Shown here: positions 39,111 to 48,424 of the stretch, in pieces
Position numbering within the stretch: the stretch's first letter is position 1
Layout: each line of letters opens with the position of its first letter
From: Rheinheimera sp. SA_1
GTDB lineage: Bacteria; Pseudomonadota; Gammaproteobacteria; Enterobacterales; Alteromonadaceae
DNA length: 64,000 bases
Reading direction: 5' to 3'
Assembly: GCF_001669775.1 (NCBI RefSeq)
Contig: NZ_LXWK01000015.1
Location: 744,001-808,000 of the forward strand
Notes under the pieces: generated by a model
Seen by the model: only the letters and a program-made list of their open reading frames with translations
Told to the model about the DNA's origin: nothing
The model's database searches: none
Translations under genes and position numbers: made by a program

Positions 39111-39632
39111 ATGAAAAAAATTATCAAGCAGTTGATCAAAGTCGGCAGTATCGCCGGTTTGTTATGTAGCACCCAGGCGCTGGCTAACCATTATCAATTG
39201 TTTTTAGTGCGTCACGCCGAAAAAGCCGCCACTTCGGCCGACCCAGAGTTATCCGAATGCGGAAAACTTCAGGCCCAAGCCTTAGCAACATTGTTAAAAG
39301 AGCTGCCATTGCCCCAGATTTATCACACCCCTTATCAGCGAACAACCATGACAGCCCAGGCGCTGTTGCAGCCTGGCCGTGCTTTGCAGTCTTATGATCC
39401 AGCCAAATTAGCCGAATTTTCCAAGCAGTTGCAGCAACAGCAACAATCCGCCGTTGTGGTTGGTCACAGCAATACCACACCGCAGCTTGCTGCTTTATTG
39501 TCAGGAAAAGACATCGCCCCGCTGTCAGAACTGACATATGGCGTGATTTATCAGCTTAGCTTCAATAACAGCCAGTTACAGTCAATCAATCAGCTGCAAT
39601 TGCCACAACCAGAAGCCTGTCTGAAAAAATAA
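39111..39632 (+). CDS. Periplasmic histidine phosphatase (phosphoglycerate mutase-like)
   Basis: 173 residues from the ATG at 39111 (AGGGA upstream) with a signal peptide ending near ALA. The catalytic histidine lies in LVRHAEKAA and the second in VVVGHSNTTPQ. It is shorter than glycolytic phosphoglycerate mutases and similar to SixA-like or periplasmic phosphatases. Substrate unknown. Confidence 0.85.
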   Translation: MKKIIKQLIKVGSIAGLLCSTQALANHYQLFLVRHAEKAATSADPELSECGKLQAQALATLLKELPLPQIYHTPYQRTTMTAQALLQPGRALQSYDPAKLAEFSKQLQQQQQSAVVVGHSNTTPQLAALLSGKDIAPLSELTYGVIYQLSFNNSQLQSINQLQLPQPEACLKK

Positions 39633-39821
39633 TGCTGTGGACTGCTGCCTTTGCTGTTTCACGTATCCTTACAGCCACAATGAAAAAACCGTCCGGTGAT
39701 GCGCCATAAAGTTGCAACTGCCGGCGGTGCGCCAATTTTTTTATCGCTGTGCATTAAATTGGCGCAGATCAGACTTTGGCAGCAAGCCTGTCGCACTTTT
39801 ATAGACAAGGTGCCAAGCAAA

Positions 39822-40964
39822 TTAATCAATGGCAGGAGGAGAAAGTTCTAGTAAACAGAGGACTTCAGCATGGGTGGTATGTGGAAACAAATCAAACAAT
39901 TGTACTTTTCGAAGTTGATATTCCGTAAGCAAGGCTAAATCGGTACTTAAGGTTTGCGGGTTGCAACTGGAATAGAGTAACCAACCAGGTTTAAGCCTTG
40001 CAACCGTGGCGCATAATTCCGGACCTAACCCTCGTCTTGGCGGATTGACGACTAATAAATCCGGTCGATGCTGCTGGGCTTTGGCAAAAGCAGCTGCATC
40101 CAGTGCCTGAAAATGAAAATTATCCAGACCAAGCTTGGTTGCAGACAGGCTGGCACAGGCGATGGCAGAATCAGAGATTTCGATACCGGTCAGCGCCCGG
40201 CCCGGCGCCGCCAGATGCAAGGCAAAACCGCCAACGCCACAAAACAAATCCCAAATTTGCACCAAAGGTAAATCTGCTGTCCATTCTCTGGCCGTCTGAT
40301 ACAACTTTGCCGCCAATACCGGGTTGGTCTGGAAGAAACTTTGCGGCTGAATATACATCGGTACATCGTTCAGCATTTCCGGCAACATACCTTGACTGGT
40401 CAGCAGGATTTCAACGTCGCCTTCAAGCACGGCTTTATGCTCAGGCTGCAGATTGACCGAGCAAACCCAAAGCTGTGGCCATTGTTGCAACAAGGACGGC
40501 AAGTGCTTGCGCATCGCCGCCACGCAATTTTGCGATCGCATCACAAAACGTAGCATCCACTGACCGGTGGCACTACTTCGGGTGAGCAGCACAAACTTGA
40601 GCTCACCTTTCTTTGTTTCGACATTATAAGGTTGTAATCTGGCCCGCCGGATAAAAGCGCTGATATGCGCAAATGCGTCGCGAAATTCTTTGGGATAAAG
40701 CGGACAACCGGTTAAATCTATCGATTGTTGCTGATGATTCACAATCCCAAGCACCGGTTCGTCAGCTGTGCCCATCACCACCATTTTAGCTTTATTGCGA
40801 AAATGCATTTCAGCACTTGGCTCGGGCGGTAGCACCACGGCACCTTGCACCGATGGAAGTAATCTCAGCAATTGCTGCTGTTTCTCATCAAGCTGCGCGC
40901 TGTAGGGAGTAGCAAGAAACTGACAGGAGCGGCATTGATCGACAGCAAAGTATTGACACAGCAT
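39822..40964 (-). CDS. rlmC: 23S rRNA (uracil747-C5)-methyltransferase
   Basis: 380 residues from MLCQYFAVDQCRSCQ at 40964 (E. coli RlmC 375). The four cysteines of the iron-sulfur site are in CQYF, CRSC and CPLY. Family motifs GFRNKAK-like (HFRNKAKMVV), QSFFQTNP, DLFCGVGGFALHLA, the catalytic VNPPRRGLG and YSSCNPQT follow E. coli RlmC closely. It methylates U747 of 23S rRNA; rlmA, modifying nearby G745, lies 5.5 kb away. Confidence 0.95.
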   Translation of the reverse strand: MLCQYFAVDQCRSCQFLATPYSAQLDEKQQQLLRLLPSVQGAVVLPPEPSAEMHFRNKAKMVVMGTADEPVLGIVNHQQQSIDLTGCPLYPKEFRDAFAHISAFIRRARLQPYNVETKKGELKFVLLTRSSATGQWMLRFVMRSQNCVAAMRKHLPSLLQQWPQLWVCSVNLQPEHKAVLEGDVEILLTSQGMLPEMLNDVPMYIQPQSFFQTNPVLAAKLYQTAREWTADLPLVQIWDLFCGVGGFALHLAAPGRALTGIEISDSAIACASLSATKLGLDNFHFQALDAAAFAKAQQHRPDLLVVNPPRRGLGPELCATVARLKPGWLLYSSCNPQTLSTDLALLTEYQLRKVQLFDLFPHTTHAEVLCLLELSPPAID

Positions 40965-41085
40965 CGGATATCCAGATTTGTAATAGCTACGCTTAGATTC
41001 TAGCAAATAGCGATGTCCCGGCGTAAGAGTTCCGCGAGGTTGGCCTCATCAGCATGTCCTGTAAGCATACGCTGCCGCCTGAAAC

Positions 41086-41118
41086 AACAAAGCCCCACAC
41101 TTTCGTGCGGGGCTTTGT
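41086..41118 (-). terminator. Terminator downstream of tRNA-Ser
   Basis: AAAGCCCC and GGGGCTTT with inner CGCAC/GTG bases form a strong stem; on the minus strand it is followed by a T-rich stretch. It lies 10 bp after the tRNA 3' end. The A/T flanks would also permit activity in the other direction. Confidence 0.8.
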
Positions 41119-41127
41119 TCATGTATA

Positions 41128-41217
41128 TGGCGGAGAGAGAGGGATTCGAACCCTCGTTAGGGATTAACCTAAACACACTTTCCAGGCGTGCGCCTTCAGC
41201 CGCTCAGCCATCTCTCC
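41128..41217 (-). tRNA. tRNA-Ser (GGA)
   Basis: 90 nt with encoded CCA. Acceptor stem GGAGAGA/TCTCTCC with G discriminator, long variable arm typical of class II tRNAs, anticodon GGA within CTGGAAA, and T-arm with TTCGAAT. It reads UCC/UCU serine codons. Confidence 0.96.
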
Positions 41218-41242
41218 GGAACTTGCTTGCGCAAGCGCGGCT

Positions 41243-41271
41243 ATACTAGGTAAATTCACCGCACCGCGCAA
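41243..41271 (-). promoter_or_regulatory. Promoter of tRNA-Ser
   Basis: Minus-strand TTGCGC, 17-bp spacer, TAGTAT, followed by a GC-rich discriminator (GCCGCGC) of the stringent-control type. A perfect palindrome GCTTGCGCAAGC lies between the -10 box and the tRNA. Confidence 0.65.
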
Positions 41272-41332
41272 CAACAAATTGCAATAACCAGGCTTTTCGC
41301 TGCTATTTTCAGCAAAGCCGCCATTTTTACAA

Positions 41333-42391
41333 TTAAGCGTTACCTTTGACCGCGACTCTATTGGTTTTGGCGAAACTTAACATCCGATCCAGCGGCAGTA
41401 ACGCCTTCTCACGCATTGCGTCGTCGACAAAAATTTCGTGGCCGCTGGCATCCGTTAACGCCTCTTCAATCGCCTTCAGGCCATTCATCGCCATCCAAGG
41501 GCAATGTGCACAGCTACGGCAAGTTGCGCCGTTACCGCCGGTTGGAGCTTCGATAAAGGTCTTGTCAGGCATCGCCTGTTGCATCTTATAGAAAATGCCT
41601 TTGTCGGTGGCCACAATAAAGGTATCGTTAGGCATCGTCTGACTGGCTTTGATCAACTGGCTGGTCGAACCGACCGCATCAGCTAAATCAACAACCGCAG
41701 CCGGAGACTCCGGGTGCACCAACACTGCGGCATTTGGATACTGCTTTTTAAGCTCAACCAACGCATTGGCTTTAAATTCATCGTGCACAATACAAGCGCC
41801 TTGCCACAACAACATATCGGCACCGGTCTGCTTTTGCACGTAAGCACCTAAGTGTTTGTCAGGCCCCCATAAAATCTTCTTGCCTTCACTGTCCAGATGC
41901 TCAATCACATCCAGCGCAATCGATGATGTCACCACCCAGTCGGCACGAGCCTTTACTGCTGCTGAAGTATTGGCATAGACCACCACAACGCGGTCAGGAT
42001 GAGCGTCACAGAACGCGGAAAATTCAGCTGCCGGGCAACCTAAATCCAGCGAACAGGTTGCGTCCAGCGTTGGCATTAGCACAGTTTTTTCTGGAGTAAG
42101 GATTTTTGCGGTTTCGCCCATAAATTTCACACCGGCGACAATCAGCGTCTTTGCGGCGTGCTGATTACCAAAACGGGCCATTTCGAGCGAATCAGATACG
42201 CAGCCACCGGTTTCCTCAGCTAACGCCTGGATTTCCGGATCGGTATAGTAGTGCGCAACTAAGACTGCATCTTGCTGTTTTAATAATTGTTTAATACGAA
42301 TTTTATAGGCTTGTTTGTCGTCAGCGCTTAATGGCAACGGCTTTTTCGGGAAGACATACTCAAGTTCATTAAACTGCAGTGCTTGATTCAT
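41333..42391 (-). CDS. nadA: Quinolinate synthase A
   Basis: 352 residues (E. coli 347). Joins iminoaspartate with dihydroxyacetone phosphate to form quinolinate in NAD synthesis. Diagnostic motifs: [18 protein letters not shown] near residue 40-58, [19 protein letters not shown] and the C-terminal [13 protein letters not shown], which together give the three ligands of the [4Fe-4S] cluster. The start at 42391 has GGATGG upstream. A TATAAT box at 42422-42427 (minus strand), between the tRNA-Lys array and the gene, suggests a separate promoter. nadB is not in this window. Confidence 0.97.
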   Translation of the reverse strand: MNQALQFNELEYVFPKKPLPLSADDKQAYKIRIKQLLKQQDAVLVAHYYTDPEIQALAEETGGCVSDSLEMARFGNQHAAKTLIVAGVKFMGETAKILTPEKTVLMPTLDATCSLDLGCPAAEFSAFCDAHPDRVVVVYANTSAAVKARADWVVTSSIALDVIEHLDSEGKKILWGPDKHLGAYVQKQTGADMLLWQGACIVHDEFKANALVELKKQYPNAAVLVHPESPAAVVDLADAVGSTSQLIKASQTMPNDTFIVATDKGIFYKMQQAMPDKTFIEAPTGGNGATCRSCAHCPWMAMNGLKAIEEALTDASGHEIFVDDAMREKALLPLDRMLSFAKTNRVAVKGNA

Positions 42392-42421
42392 GCTGACCAT
42401 CCAACAATCTAGGGGAGGCGC

Positions 42422-42427
42422 ATTATA
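42422..42427 (-). promoter_or_regulatory. -10 box of a nadA promoter
   Basis: TATAAT on the minus strand, 31 bp upstream of the nadA start codon, in the spacer after the last tRNA-Lys. The -35 region is poor (AT-rich, TTTTAT-like). Confidence 0.5.
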
Positions 42428-42463
42428 CACGGGTTTTATGACGATAAAAACTATCGGAGGAAG

Positions 42464-42539
42464 TGGTGGGTCATGATGGATTTGAACCATCGACCAACGG
42501 ATTAAAAGTCCGCTGCTCTACCAGCTGAGCTAATGACCC
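42464..42539 (-). tRNA. tRNA-Lys (UUU), copy 4 of array (nearest nadA)
   Basis: 76 nt, CCA encoded, anticodon TTT in CTTTTAA. Acceptor GGGTCAT/ATGACCC; T-arm GATGG-TTCAAAT-CCATC with the normal G53-C61 pair. Identical to the next copy. Confidence 0.97.
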
Positions 42540-42559
42540 CAAACGGGATTTTGAGAAAG

Positions 42560-42635
42560 TGGTGGGTCATGATGGATTTGAACCATCGACCAACGGATTA
42601 AAAGTCCGCTGCTCTACCAGCTGAGCTAATGACCC
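42560..42635 (-). tRNA. tRNA-Lys (UUU), copy 3 of array
   Basis: 76 nt, identical to the copy at 42464 in the mature sequence. The spacer is 20 bp. Confidence 0.97.
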
Positions 42636-42652
42636 AAACGAAAGGACTGAAC

Positions 42653-42728
42653 TGGTGGGTCATGATGAATTCGAATCATCGACCAACGGATTAAAAGTCC
42701 GCTGCTCTACCAGCTGAGCTAATGACCC
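42653..42728 (-). tRNA. tRNA-Lys (UUU), copy 2 of array, variant T-arm
   Basis: 76 nt. T-arm is GATGA-TTCGAAT-TCATC: the closing pair of the T-stem is A53-U61 instead of the almost universal G53-C61, and the loop has G57. The rest of the body matches the standard copies. Confidence 0.95.
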
Positions 42729-42754
42729 AGTTCAATCTATTGTTTGCGCGAAAG

Positions 42755-42830
42755 TGGTGGGCCATGATGAATTCGAATCATCGACCAACGGATTAAAAGT
42801 CCGCTGCTCTACCAGCTGAGCTAATGGCCC
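42755..42830 (-). tRNA. tRNA-Lys (UUU), copy 1 of array (promoter-proximal), variant T-arm and acceptor
   Basis: 76 nt. It carries the same A53-U61 T-arm as copy 2, and its acceptor stem is GGGCCAT/ATGGCCC: position 4-69 changed from U-A to C-G with both sides altered, so pairing is kept. Confidence 0.95.
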
Positions 42831-42845
42831 CTGTCGCGGAGGCAT

Positions 42846-42873
42846 ATCTTACTTATTTACGCGCCCAGTGCAA
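42846..42873 (-). promoter_or_regulatory. Promoter of the tRNA-Lys array
   Basis: Minus-strand TTGCAC, 16-bp spacer, TAAGAT, then GCCTCCGCG-like discriminator before the first tRNA. The rest of the 312-bp gap up to cpoB (42874-43100) shows nothing I can identify. Confidence 0.7.
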
Positions 42874-43100
42874 CCAAAATCTGCCAAAAACAGTATTTTG
42901 GGCTGCTGACTGCTTAAAATGCCAGCAGAAAAAACCAAGCTGTTGCTTAATCGAACAAATATACGCTGTTATGAGGTCGAATTAACCAAGCCCGCAAGCT
43001 TTCCTAATATTGAGAATTGCGACAAATATCCAGACATACTTTGCATTTCTTAAGTGCAAGGTGACTACAACCAACCAAATGTGGTTTATAAAAAACAGGC

Positions 43101-43129
43101 AAAAAAAAACCACCTTGCGGCGGTTTTTT
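43101..43129 (-). terminator. Terminator after cpoB
   Basis: AAAAAACCGCC-gcaa-GGTGGTTTTTT on the minus strand, followed by further T residues; one G-T pair in the stem. It lies 15 bp past the cpoB stop and ends the tol-pal transcript. Confidence 0.85.
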
Positions 43130-43143
43130 CTAAAAACAACAAA

Positions 43144-44016
43144 TTACATTGTTTCCAGCTTTTTGCGGGCTTTTGCAGCTGGCTTTGATTTAGGGAAGCT
43201 TTTAATTAATTGATTGTAAAAGCGCTTCGCCGCAACTAAATCGTTTTGTTTTTCAGCAACCATACCGAGCTTTTCTAAAGCATCTGGTACACGTGATGAA
43301 TTTGGATACTGTTTGACGACACGTTCAAAATGAGTTTTTGCTTTTGGGAAATCAGACTTTTGATAATAAAGCTGACCCAACCAATAGTGCGAATTTGACG
43401 TGTATTCTGAATTTGGGTAATTTTCGATAAAACTTTCAAATGCAGGAATTGCTGCCGCATAGTTATTATCTTTAATCACAAAGTTGATTGCTTGCTCATA
43501 AGCCTGACCTTCGCTCATCGTCGATGTCGAAGAAGCACTAGCTTGAGTAGCAGCCGCTTCCGAAGCTGCAACCTGATCGGCTGCAACTACGGCGGCGGGA
43601 TTGCCCGCTGGAACAGAAGTCTGAGGCTCAACTGTTGTGGGCACATTTGACTGTACTGCCACACCTGCTGAACCTTGGCCACCTAACCGACGGTCAATTT
43701 CCTGATAGATATCACGTTGTTGCTGTAATATCTCTTCTAATTTGTGATTGTGCACTTCGGTGGTACCGCGCAATTCGCTGACTTCATCAAGTAAAGTCTG
43801 CAATTGCTGCTGCATTTCAAGCTGAGCAGATGCTCTAGCTTCCACCACACGCTCCAGTGCAGCAAGCCGTTCTTCAACAGAACCAGCCCGCGCACTGTTT
43901 TGTGCACCGAAAGTTTTATTGCTACTACGGCTTAAATCGGCGACAGGCGCCGGGTTAGCCAATACTGCAATGCTGATCAGCGATAACGCTGTAATCAGAG
44001 ACTTCTTAACGTCCAT
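43144..44016 (-). CDS. cpoB: Cell division coordinator CpoB (YbgF)
   Basis: 290 residues from the ATG at 44016 (a GTG two codons earlier is possible). Signal peptide, then a coiled coil for trimerisation (about 45-105: RLAALERVVEARASAQLEMQQ and LEEILQQQRDIYQEI), a linker rich in Ala/Ser/Thr, and three tetratricopeptide repeats (about 165-285: AYEQAINFVIKDNNYAAAIPAFE, SHYWLGQLYYQKSDFPKAKTHFE, ALEKLGMVAEKQNDLVAAKRFYNQL). It links peptidoglycan synthesis with outer-membrane constriction through TolA. Last gene of the tol-pal run. Confidence 0.95.
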   Translation of the reverse strand: MDVKKSLITALSLISIAVLANPAPVADLSRSSNKTFGAQNSARAGSVEERLAALERVVEARASAQLEMQQQLQTLLDEVSELRGTTEVHNHKLEEILQQQRDIYQEIDRRLGGQGSAGVAVQSNVPTTVEPQTSVPAGNPAAVVAADQVAASEAAATQASASSTSTMSEGQAYEQAINFVIKDNNYAAAIPAFESFIENYPNSEYTSNSHYWLGQLYYQKSDFPKAKTHFERVVKQYPNSSRVPDALEKLGMVAEKQNDLVAAKRFYNQLIKSFPKSKPAAKARKKLETM

Positions 44017-44035
44017 GCACACTCACAAAATCAGA

Positions 44036-44545
44036 TTAGTATACTAAAACTGCACGACGGTTTTTAGCAAACGCATCTTCAGTGTTACCAGCGTCAACTG
44101 GTTTTTCTTCGCCGTAGCTAACTACAGACAGCTGACCAGCAGCAACACCCAGGTTTGCCAGGTAGCTTTGAACTGACTGAGCACGACGCTCGCCCAGTGC
44201 AATGTTGTACTCTGGAGTACCGCGAGCGTCAGTGTGACCTTCAACAGTTACAGAGATAGTGGTGCGAGCACGCAGGAAAGCAGCGTGAGCATCCAGAACT
44301 GAAGCGAATTCAGAACGGATAGTTGACTTGTCGAAGTCGAAGTAAATAGTGTTTTGCTGACGCAGGGCTTCTAATTGCTGACGCAGTTGTTCTGCATCGC
44401 TCATACCTTGATCAACAGCTTGAACTGGCTGGTTTACTACTTCGTTAGAAGCACCGGCATCAGTGTCATTGTTAGAGCTACATGCAGCTAAAGTCAGCAC
44501 TGGCACTGCTACTAACAAACCTTTTAAAACTTTATTTAAGTTCAT
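44036..44545 (-). CDS. pal: Peptidoglycan-associated lipoprotein Pal
   Basis: 169 residues. Lipobox LTLAACSS (lipid-bearing Cys22), then a linker and an OmpA-like peptidoglycan-binding domain (about 60-165) with YFDFDKSTIRSEF, VEGHTDARGTPEYNIALGERRA and VVSYGEEKP. It anchors the outer membrane to murein and binds TolB and TolA at the septum. Confidence 0.97.
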   Translation of the reverse strand: MNLNKVLKGLLVAVPVLTLAACSSNNDTDAGASNEVVNQPVQAVDQGMSDAEQLRQQLEALRQQNTIYFDFDKSTIRSEFASVLDAHAAFLRARTTISVTVEGHTDARGTPEYNIALGERRAQSVQSYLANLGVAAGQLSVVSYGEEKPVDAGNTEDAFAKNRRAVLVY

Positions 44546-44585
44546 GATTTTTCCTTAGTAAAACGATTAACCAAATTTTTGTATT

Positions 44586-45944
44586 TTATAAAAACGGCGA
44601 CCAGGCTGGCGATTTTACCCGACCATTCACTGCTGGTAACCTAGCTTTAAAGCGACCATCCATGGACACCAGTGCCAGTACTTGTGACGAACCGTGCAAA
44701 GTACTATAAATTATCATTGAGCCGTTAGGCGCAATGCTTGGTGACTCATCCAAATAAGTGCGAGTCAGCACTTGCATTTGACGGGTAGTCCTATCCATGC
44801 GCGCAATATTATACTGACCGTTTGTCCGGTTTACCATAACAATTGCTTGCCCGTTAGGTGTAAATTTACCCGCTAAATTCTGTTCACCGTCAAAAGTAAC
44901 ACGAGTTGTTGCTTTTGTGTTGATATCTACAGTATAAAGTTGCGGATTTCCGCCACGTTCAGATGTAAAAAGTACCGTCTGACTATCAGGTGCCCAATTC
45001 GGTTCTGTATCAATCGCGCGATGATTCGTCAGTTTATTTAGTGATTTTGACGCAATATCCATCACGTAAATTTCAGTATTGCCATCTTTTGACAAAGTCA
45101 TCGCCATTTTCCGGCCATCTGGCGACCACACTGGCGCGCTGTTAATCCCTTTAAACGATGTCAGGATACTACGGCGAGCTGTATAAACATCCTGAATATA
45201 AATCTGAGATTGTTTACGTTCAAAAGTTACATAAGCCAATTTGGTGCCATCAGGTGACCAGGTTGGCGACATTAACGGTTCTTTCGAGCGCAATAATACC
45301 TGCTCATTTTCACCATCATAATCGGCCACAACTAACTGATAACGATACTCTTGTTTATCTCTTACTAATACATAAGCTATTTTGGTCGAAAAAGCACCAC
45401 GTTCGCCAGTTAATTTTTCATAGATAACATCACTGACCCGGTGGGCATATTGTCTGAATAATTTTCCGGCGATGGTAATTTCGCTGGAATGCAATATATG
45501 ATTTGAGCCTGCAACCATACGACCAGCTGCATTCATCATTGGCTGACCAACACCGCCATTGGCTTTTACCACGTCGACCAGCTCATAATTAATAGTATAA
45601 CGGTCAAGACCGACTTCTTTCACGGTGCCCATCACCACAGCTTCAATACCGGTTTTCGCCCAGGCAGCAGCATTAAACTGGCTGCTGTTTTGAGGCTGTT
45701 GCGGCATCCGCATAACATTTACCGGATTAAATTTACCGCTACGCATTAAGTCGGCAGCGACAATCTGGCTTATGTTTTGTGTCGGTTGATTCTGACCGAC
45801 AAAAGTAAATGGAACAATTGCGATCGGCCGCGCCGAATCCACACCTTCTGTAATTACAATTTCGAGCGAGGCTTTTGCTTGTAAAGCGACCACTGCCAAC
45901 GCAAAAATTGCTGTTTTTCCAATCCACTTCAATATCATTGTCAT
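44586..45944 (-). CDS. tolB: Tol-Pal system protein TolB
   Basis: 452 residues. Signal peptide, N-terminal alpha/beta domain (about 28-165), then a six-bladed beta-propeller with the repeated word [24 protein letters not shown] and related motifs. This periplasmic protein binds Pal and TolA. It is 11 bp downstream of tolA and 40 bp upstream of pal. Confidence 0.97.
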   Translation of the reverse strand: MTMILKWIGKTAIFALAVVALQAKASLEIVITEGVDSARPIAIVPFTFVGQNQPTQNISQIVAADLMRSGKFNPVNVMRMPQQPQNSSQFNAAAWAKTGIEAVVMGTVKEVGLDRYTINYELVDVVKANGGVGQPMMNAAGRMVAGSNHILHSSEITIAGKLFRQYAHRVSDVIYEKLTGERGAFSTKIAYVLVRDKQEYRYQLVVADYDGENEQVLLRSKEPLMSPTWSPDGTKLAYVTFERKQSQIYIQDVYTARRSILTSFKGINSAPVWSPDGRKMAMTLSKDGNTEIYVMDIASKSLNKLTNHRAIDTEPNWAPDSQTVLFTSERGGNPQLYTVDINTKATTRVTFDGEQNLAGKFTPNGQAIVMVNRTNGQYNIARMDRTTRQMQVLTRTYLDESPSIAPNGSMIIYSTLHGSSQVLALVSMDGRFKARLPAVNGRVKSPAWSPFL

Positions 45945-45955
45945 CAGGTCTCTGT

Positions 45956-46876
45956 TTATTTTTTAAATGGTAACGTCAATTGTCTGAATTCGGCGTTTAA
46001 ATCCGGATCTTCAGGCATTGGAAAACGGCCTACCCTGTTGATTGCGTTGACTGCGGCATTACAAACACCAGCATCGCCACCTACAACATTCATATTAATT
46101 ACAAACCCATTGCTAGCCAGACTCAGCGAAATGACACACTCTTTACCGTTCATTGTGTCATCAGTAAACCAGTTTTGGCGAACACGTTCAACAATCATGG
46201 CAACATGTCGCTGCTTTTCAGTTAGCTGTTGCCCTTGTCGTGCCGCCCGGCGTGCCTCGTCAGCTTCTTCAGCCAACTCGTCTTCCATCAACTGTTCTTC
46301 AGCCTGGCGCTCTAGTTCCTGCTGCCGCTTTTTATCTTCAGCTTTCTTTTTCTTTAATTCGTCGGCTTTTTTCTTTTTAAGCTCATCCGCTTTTTTCTTC
46401 TTTAACTCGTCAGCTTTTTTCTTTTTAGCCAATTCGTCTTTCTTTTTCTTTTCTTGTTTGGCTTTGTCGTCAGCCTTTTTCTTCTCTAATTCTTTCTTCT
46501 TTTCAGTTTCTTTTTTCTTTTTCAGCGCGACATCTGCTTCACGCTTCTTTTTCACTTCCGCTTCTTTTTCAGCCTGAAGTTTTTTTACTTCTTCCTGCTT
46601 TTTCTGAAGATCTTCTTTTGGTTCTTCCTTTTCAGGTGGCTCTTTCACCGGTTCTTCTTTTTTCGGCTCAGGTTTTTTCTTGGTGGCTTTTTCCGCTTCT
46701 TTTAACTCTGGATTTTCAACCACACTGGCCATCAATGGGGCATTGCTGGCCGAGTATAGCGGAACAATAATAACTTCATTGTCGTCAAAGAAACTGAAAT
46801 TGACTAACATCGCTACAATCAGCAGTACATGCGCACCACCGGATAATTGCAGCGCTTTTTTAAACGCTGGATCCAT
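45956..46876 (-). CDS. tolA: Tol-Pal system protein TolA
   Basis: 306 residues. Inner-membrane anchor near 13-30 ([18 protein letters not shown]), a long lysine/glutamate-rich helical domain (about 60-220) with three copies of ADELKKKK, and a C-terminal globular domain (about 222-306: [29 protein letters not shown]). It spans the periplasm and couples TolQR to TolB/Pal. The start adjoins the tolR stop directly. Confidence 0.95.
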   Translation of the reverse strand: MDPAFKKALQLSGGAHVLLIVAMLVNFSFFDDNEVIIVPLYSASNAPLMASVVENPELKEAEKATKKKPEPKKEEPVKEPPEKEEPKEDLQKKQEEVKKLQAEKEAEVKKKREADVALKKKKETEKKKELEKKKADDKAKQEKKKKDELAKKKKADELKKKKADELKKKKADELKKKKAEDKKRQQELERQAEEQLMEDELAEEADEARRAARQGQQLTEKQRHVAMIVERVRQNWFTDDTMNGKECVISLSLASNGFVINMNVVGGDAGVCNAAVNAINRVGRFPMPEDPDLNAEFRQLTLPFKK

Positions 46877-47308
46877 TTATTTGGACTCCACGTCTTCTGT
46901 CATCAGACCAACCGCCGGCGCTCCGGCTTCTTTTAATAAATTTAGCAATAAGATGATGGACTCATAAGTCACCCGCCCATCCCCTTTAATGATCACCTGG
47001 GTACCGGGTTCAATGGTCAGCGAATCAGTGACTTCCGCCTGTAATTGCTCGGCATTAAACGGGCCTTTATTGACGCCGTCTTTTTCAAAATAATACAAAC
47101 CTGCTTCGTCGACGGTCGCTACGATCGGCGTTTTACCGTCTTTGACTTGCTCAATCGGTTCAGCTTTAGATTTAGGCAACTCGACTTTAACACCCTGAGT
47201 AATGATCGGCGTGGTCACCATAAAGATAATTAACAGTACCAACATAACGTCGATATAAGGTACGACGTTAATTTCAGCGACCATCCGGCGTTTTTTGCGC
47301 ACGTACAT
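46877..47308 (-). CDS. tolR: Tol-Pal system protein TolR
   Basis: 143 residues of the ExbD/TolR family: cytoplasmic start RKKRRMVAEINVVPYIDVMLVLLIIFMV with the conserved proton-pathway aspartate in YIDVML, then a periplasmic domain with DGRVTYESIILLLNLLKEAG. Stator component with TolQ. It overlaps the tolQ stop by one base. Confidence 0.97.
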   Translation of the reverse strand: MYVRKKRRMVAEINVVPYIDVMLVLLIIFMVTTPIITQGVKVELPKSKAEPIEQVKDGKTPIVATVDEAGLYYFEKDGVNKGPFNAEQLQAEVTDSLTIEPGTQVIIKGDGRVTYESIILLLNLLKEAGAPAVGLMTEDVESK

Positions 47309-48000
47309 TATTGACCGTCTCCACCGCTAACTGCCTGACGATGCAGAATATTCGAAAACTCTTCGACAAAGTTGGCATAAGCATTTTCGAGTTGTTCAAC
47401 CCGGTGCGAAAATCTGTTGTAGGCAATAACAGCTGGAATAGCTGCGAATAAACCAATAGCGGTGGCGATCAGAGCTTCAGCAATACCAGGTGCAACCATT
47501 GCAAGAGTGGCTTGTTGCACCGCGCCCAGTGCAATAAATGAGGTCATGATGCCCCAGACGGTGCCGAACAAGCCGATGTATGGGCTAATTGACCCAACAG
47601 TTGCCAGAAAAGGTAAATGCATTTCAAGACGTTCAACTTCACGCGACAGGCACACGCGCATTGCTCTTTGGGTGCCTTCCATTACAGCGCTTGGCTGACG
47701 GGCGTTGGTTTTGTGCAGGCGTGCGAATTCTTTAAAACCGGCTTTAAATAATGATTCCATGCCGTTGACATTGGCACGGGCGCTGACTTCATTGTACAGC
47801 TTAGATAAATCAACACCGGACCAAAAGCGGTCCTCAAATTTGCGGGTATCTTCTGTAGCTTCTTTTAAGGCTTTACTGCGCTGAATAATCATTGCCCATG
47901 AAACGATGGATGCGGCGCTGAGGATGAGCATCACGCACATCACCGGAATACTGGCGCCAAGAATAAGGTGTAAAATTGAAAGTTGACCAGTCACCTGCAC
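47308..48000 (-). CDS. tolQ: Tol-Pal system protein TolQ
   Basis: 230 residues of the ExbB/MotA/TolQ family with three transmembrane helices (about 16-38, 138-160 and 172-195). The motifs [24 protein letters not shown] and [24 protein letters not shown] are diagnostic. Proton channel with TolR that energises TolA. First gene of the tol-pal operon here, since ybgC is absent. Confidence 0.97.
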   Translation of the reverse strand: MQVTGQLSILHLILGASIPVMCVMLILSAASIVSWAMIIQRSKALKEATEDTRKFEDRFWSGVDLSKLYNEVSARANVNGMESLFKAGFKEFARLHKTNARQPSAVMEGTQRAMRVCLSREVERLEMHLPFLATVGSISPYIGLFGTVWGIMTSFIALGAVQQATLAMVAPGIAEALIATAIGLFAAIPAVIAYNRFSHRVEQLENAYANFVEEFSNILHRQAVSGGDGQ

Positions 48001-48044
48001 GTACCTCTGAAAAAAGCTGAAATAAAACTACCGATTTGGGCGCT

Positions 48045-48073
48045 ATGATATTGGAGCAGGCTGACTAACTCAA
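48045..48073 (-). promoter_or_regulatory. Promoter of the tolQ operon
   Basis: Minus-strand TTGAGT, 17-bp spacer, TATCAT, placing the start of transcription about 38 bp ahead of the tolQ ATG. AGAGG lies before the start codon. Confidence 0.6.
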
Positions 48074-48389
48074 CAGCGCAACATCGGCAATTGCAAAAAT
48101 AGTTCCAAATGTGCGCGGATCTGGTGCCAAACCCTATGAATGGAGACCTGCACTTGGTAAAAGTTCACTTTTTACGATGAATCCCCGAGATTCAACGATA
48201 AAGAGTCAAAAGCCGCACTTGCGCATGTTAATCATGAAAAAAATAATCTCAAATATTCATGATATGTTCATCTTACCAAGCTAAGAGCCTTTAGAATATT
48301 GACCTGCATTATGGCATCACTTGATATTCACTAATCATGCATTAATATTCGCATTACTTTTTTTAATGAATTTAGTCAATTTTTCTCGT

Positions 48390-48418
48390 TTGAAGTAAAT
48401 AGTCTAATTACCTAGAAT
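48390..48418 (+). promoter_or_regulatory. Sigma-70 promoter of the candidate small RNA
   Basis: TTGAAG, exact 17-bp spacer, TAGAAT, then a GC-rich discriminator GCCTCCG, as at stable-RNA promoters. No protein-coding gene follows on this strand. Confidence 0.75.
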
Positions 48419-48424
48419 GCCTCC

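Noticed and set aside
46038-46577. 179-codon + strand frame rich in Phe and Ser
   Set aside because: It is the complement of the lysine-rich repeat part of tolA.
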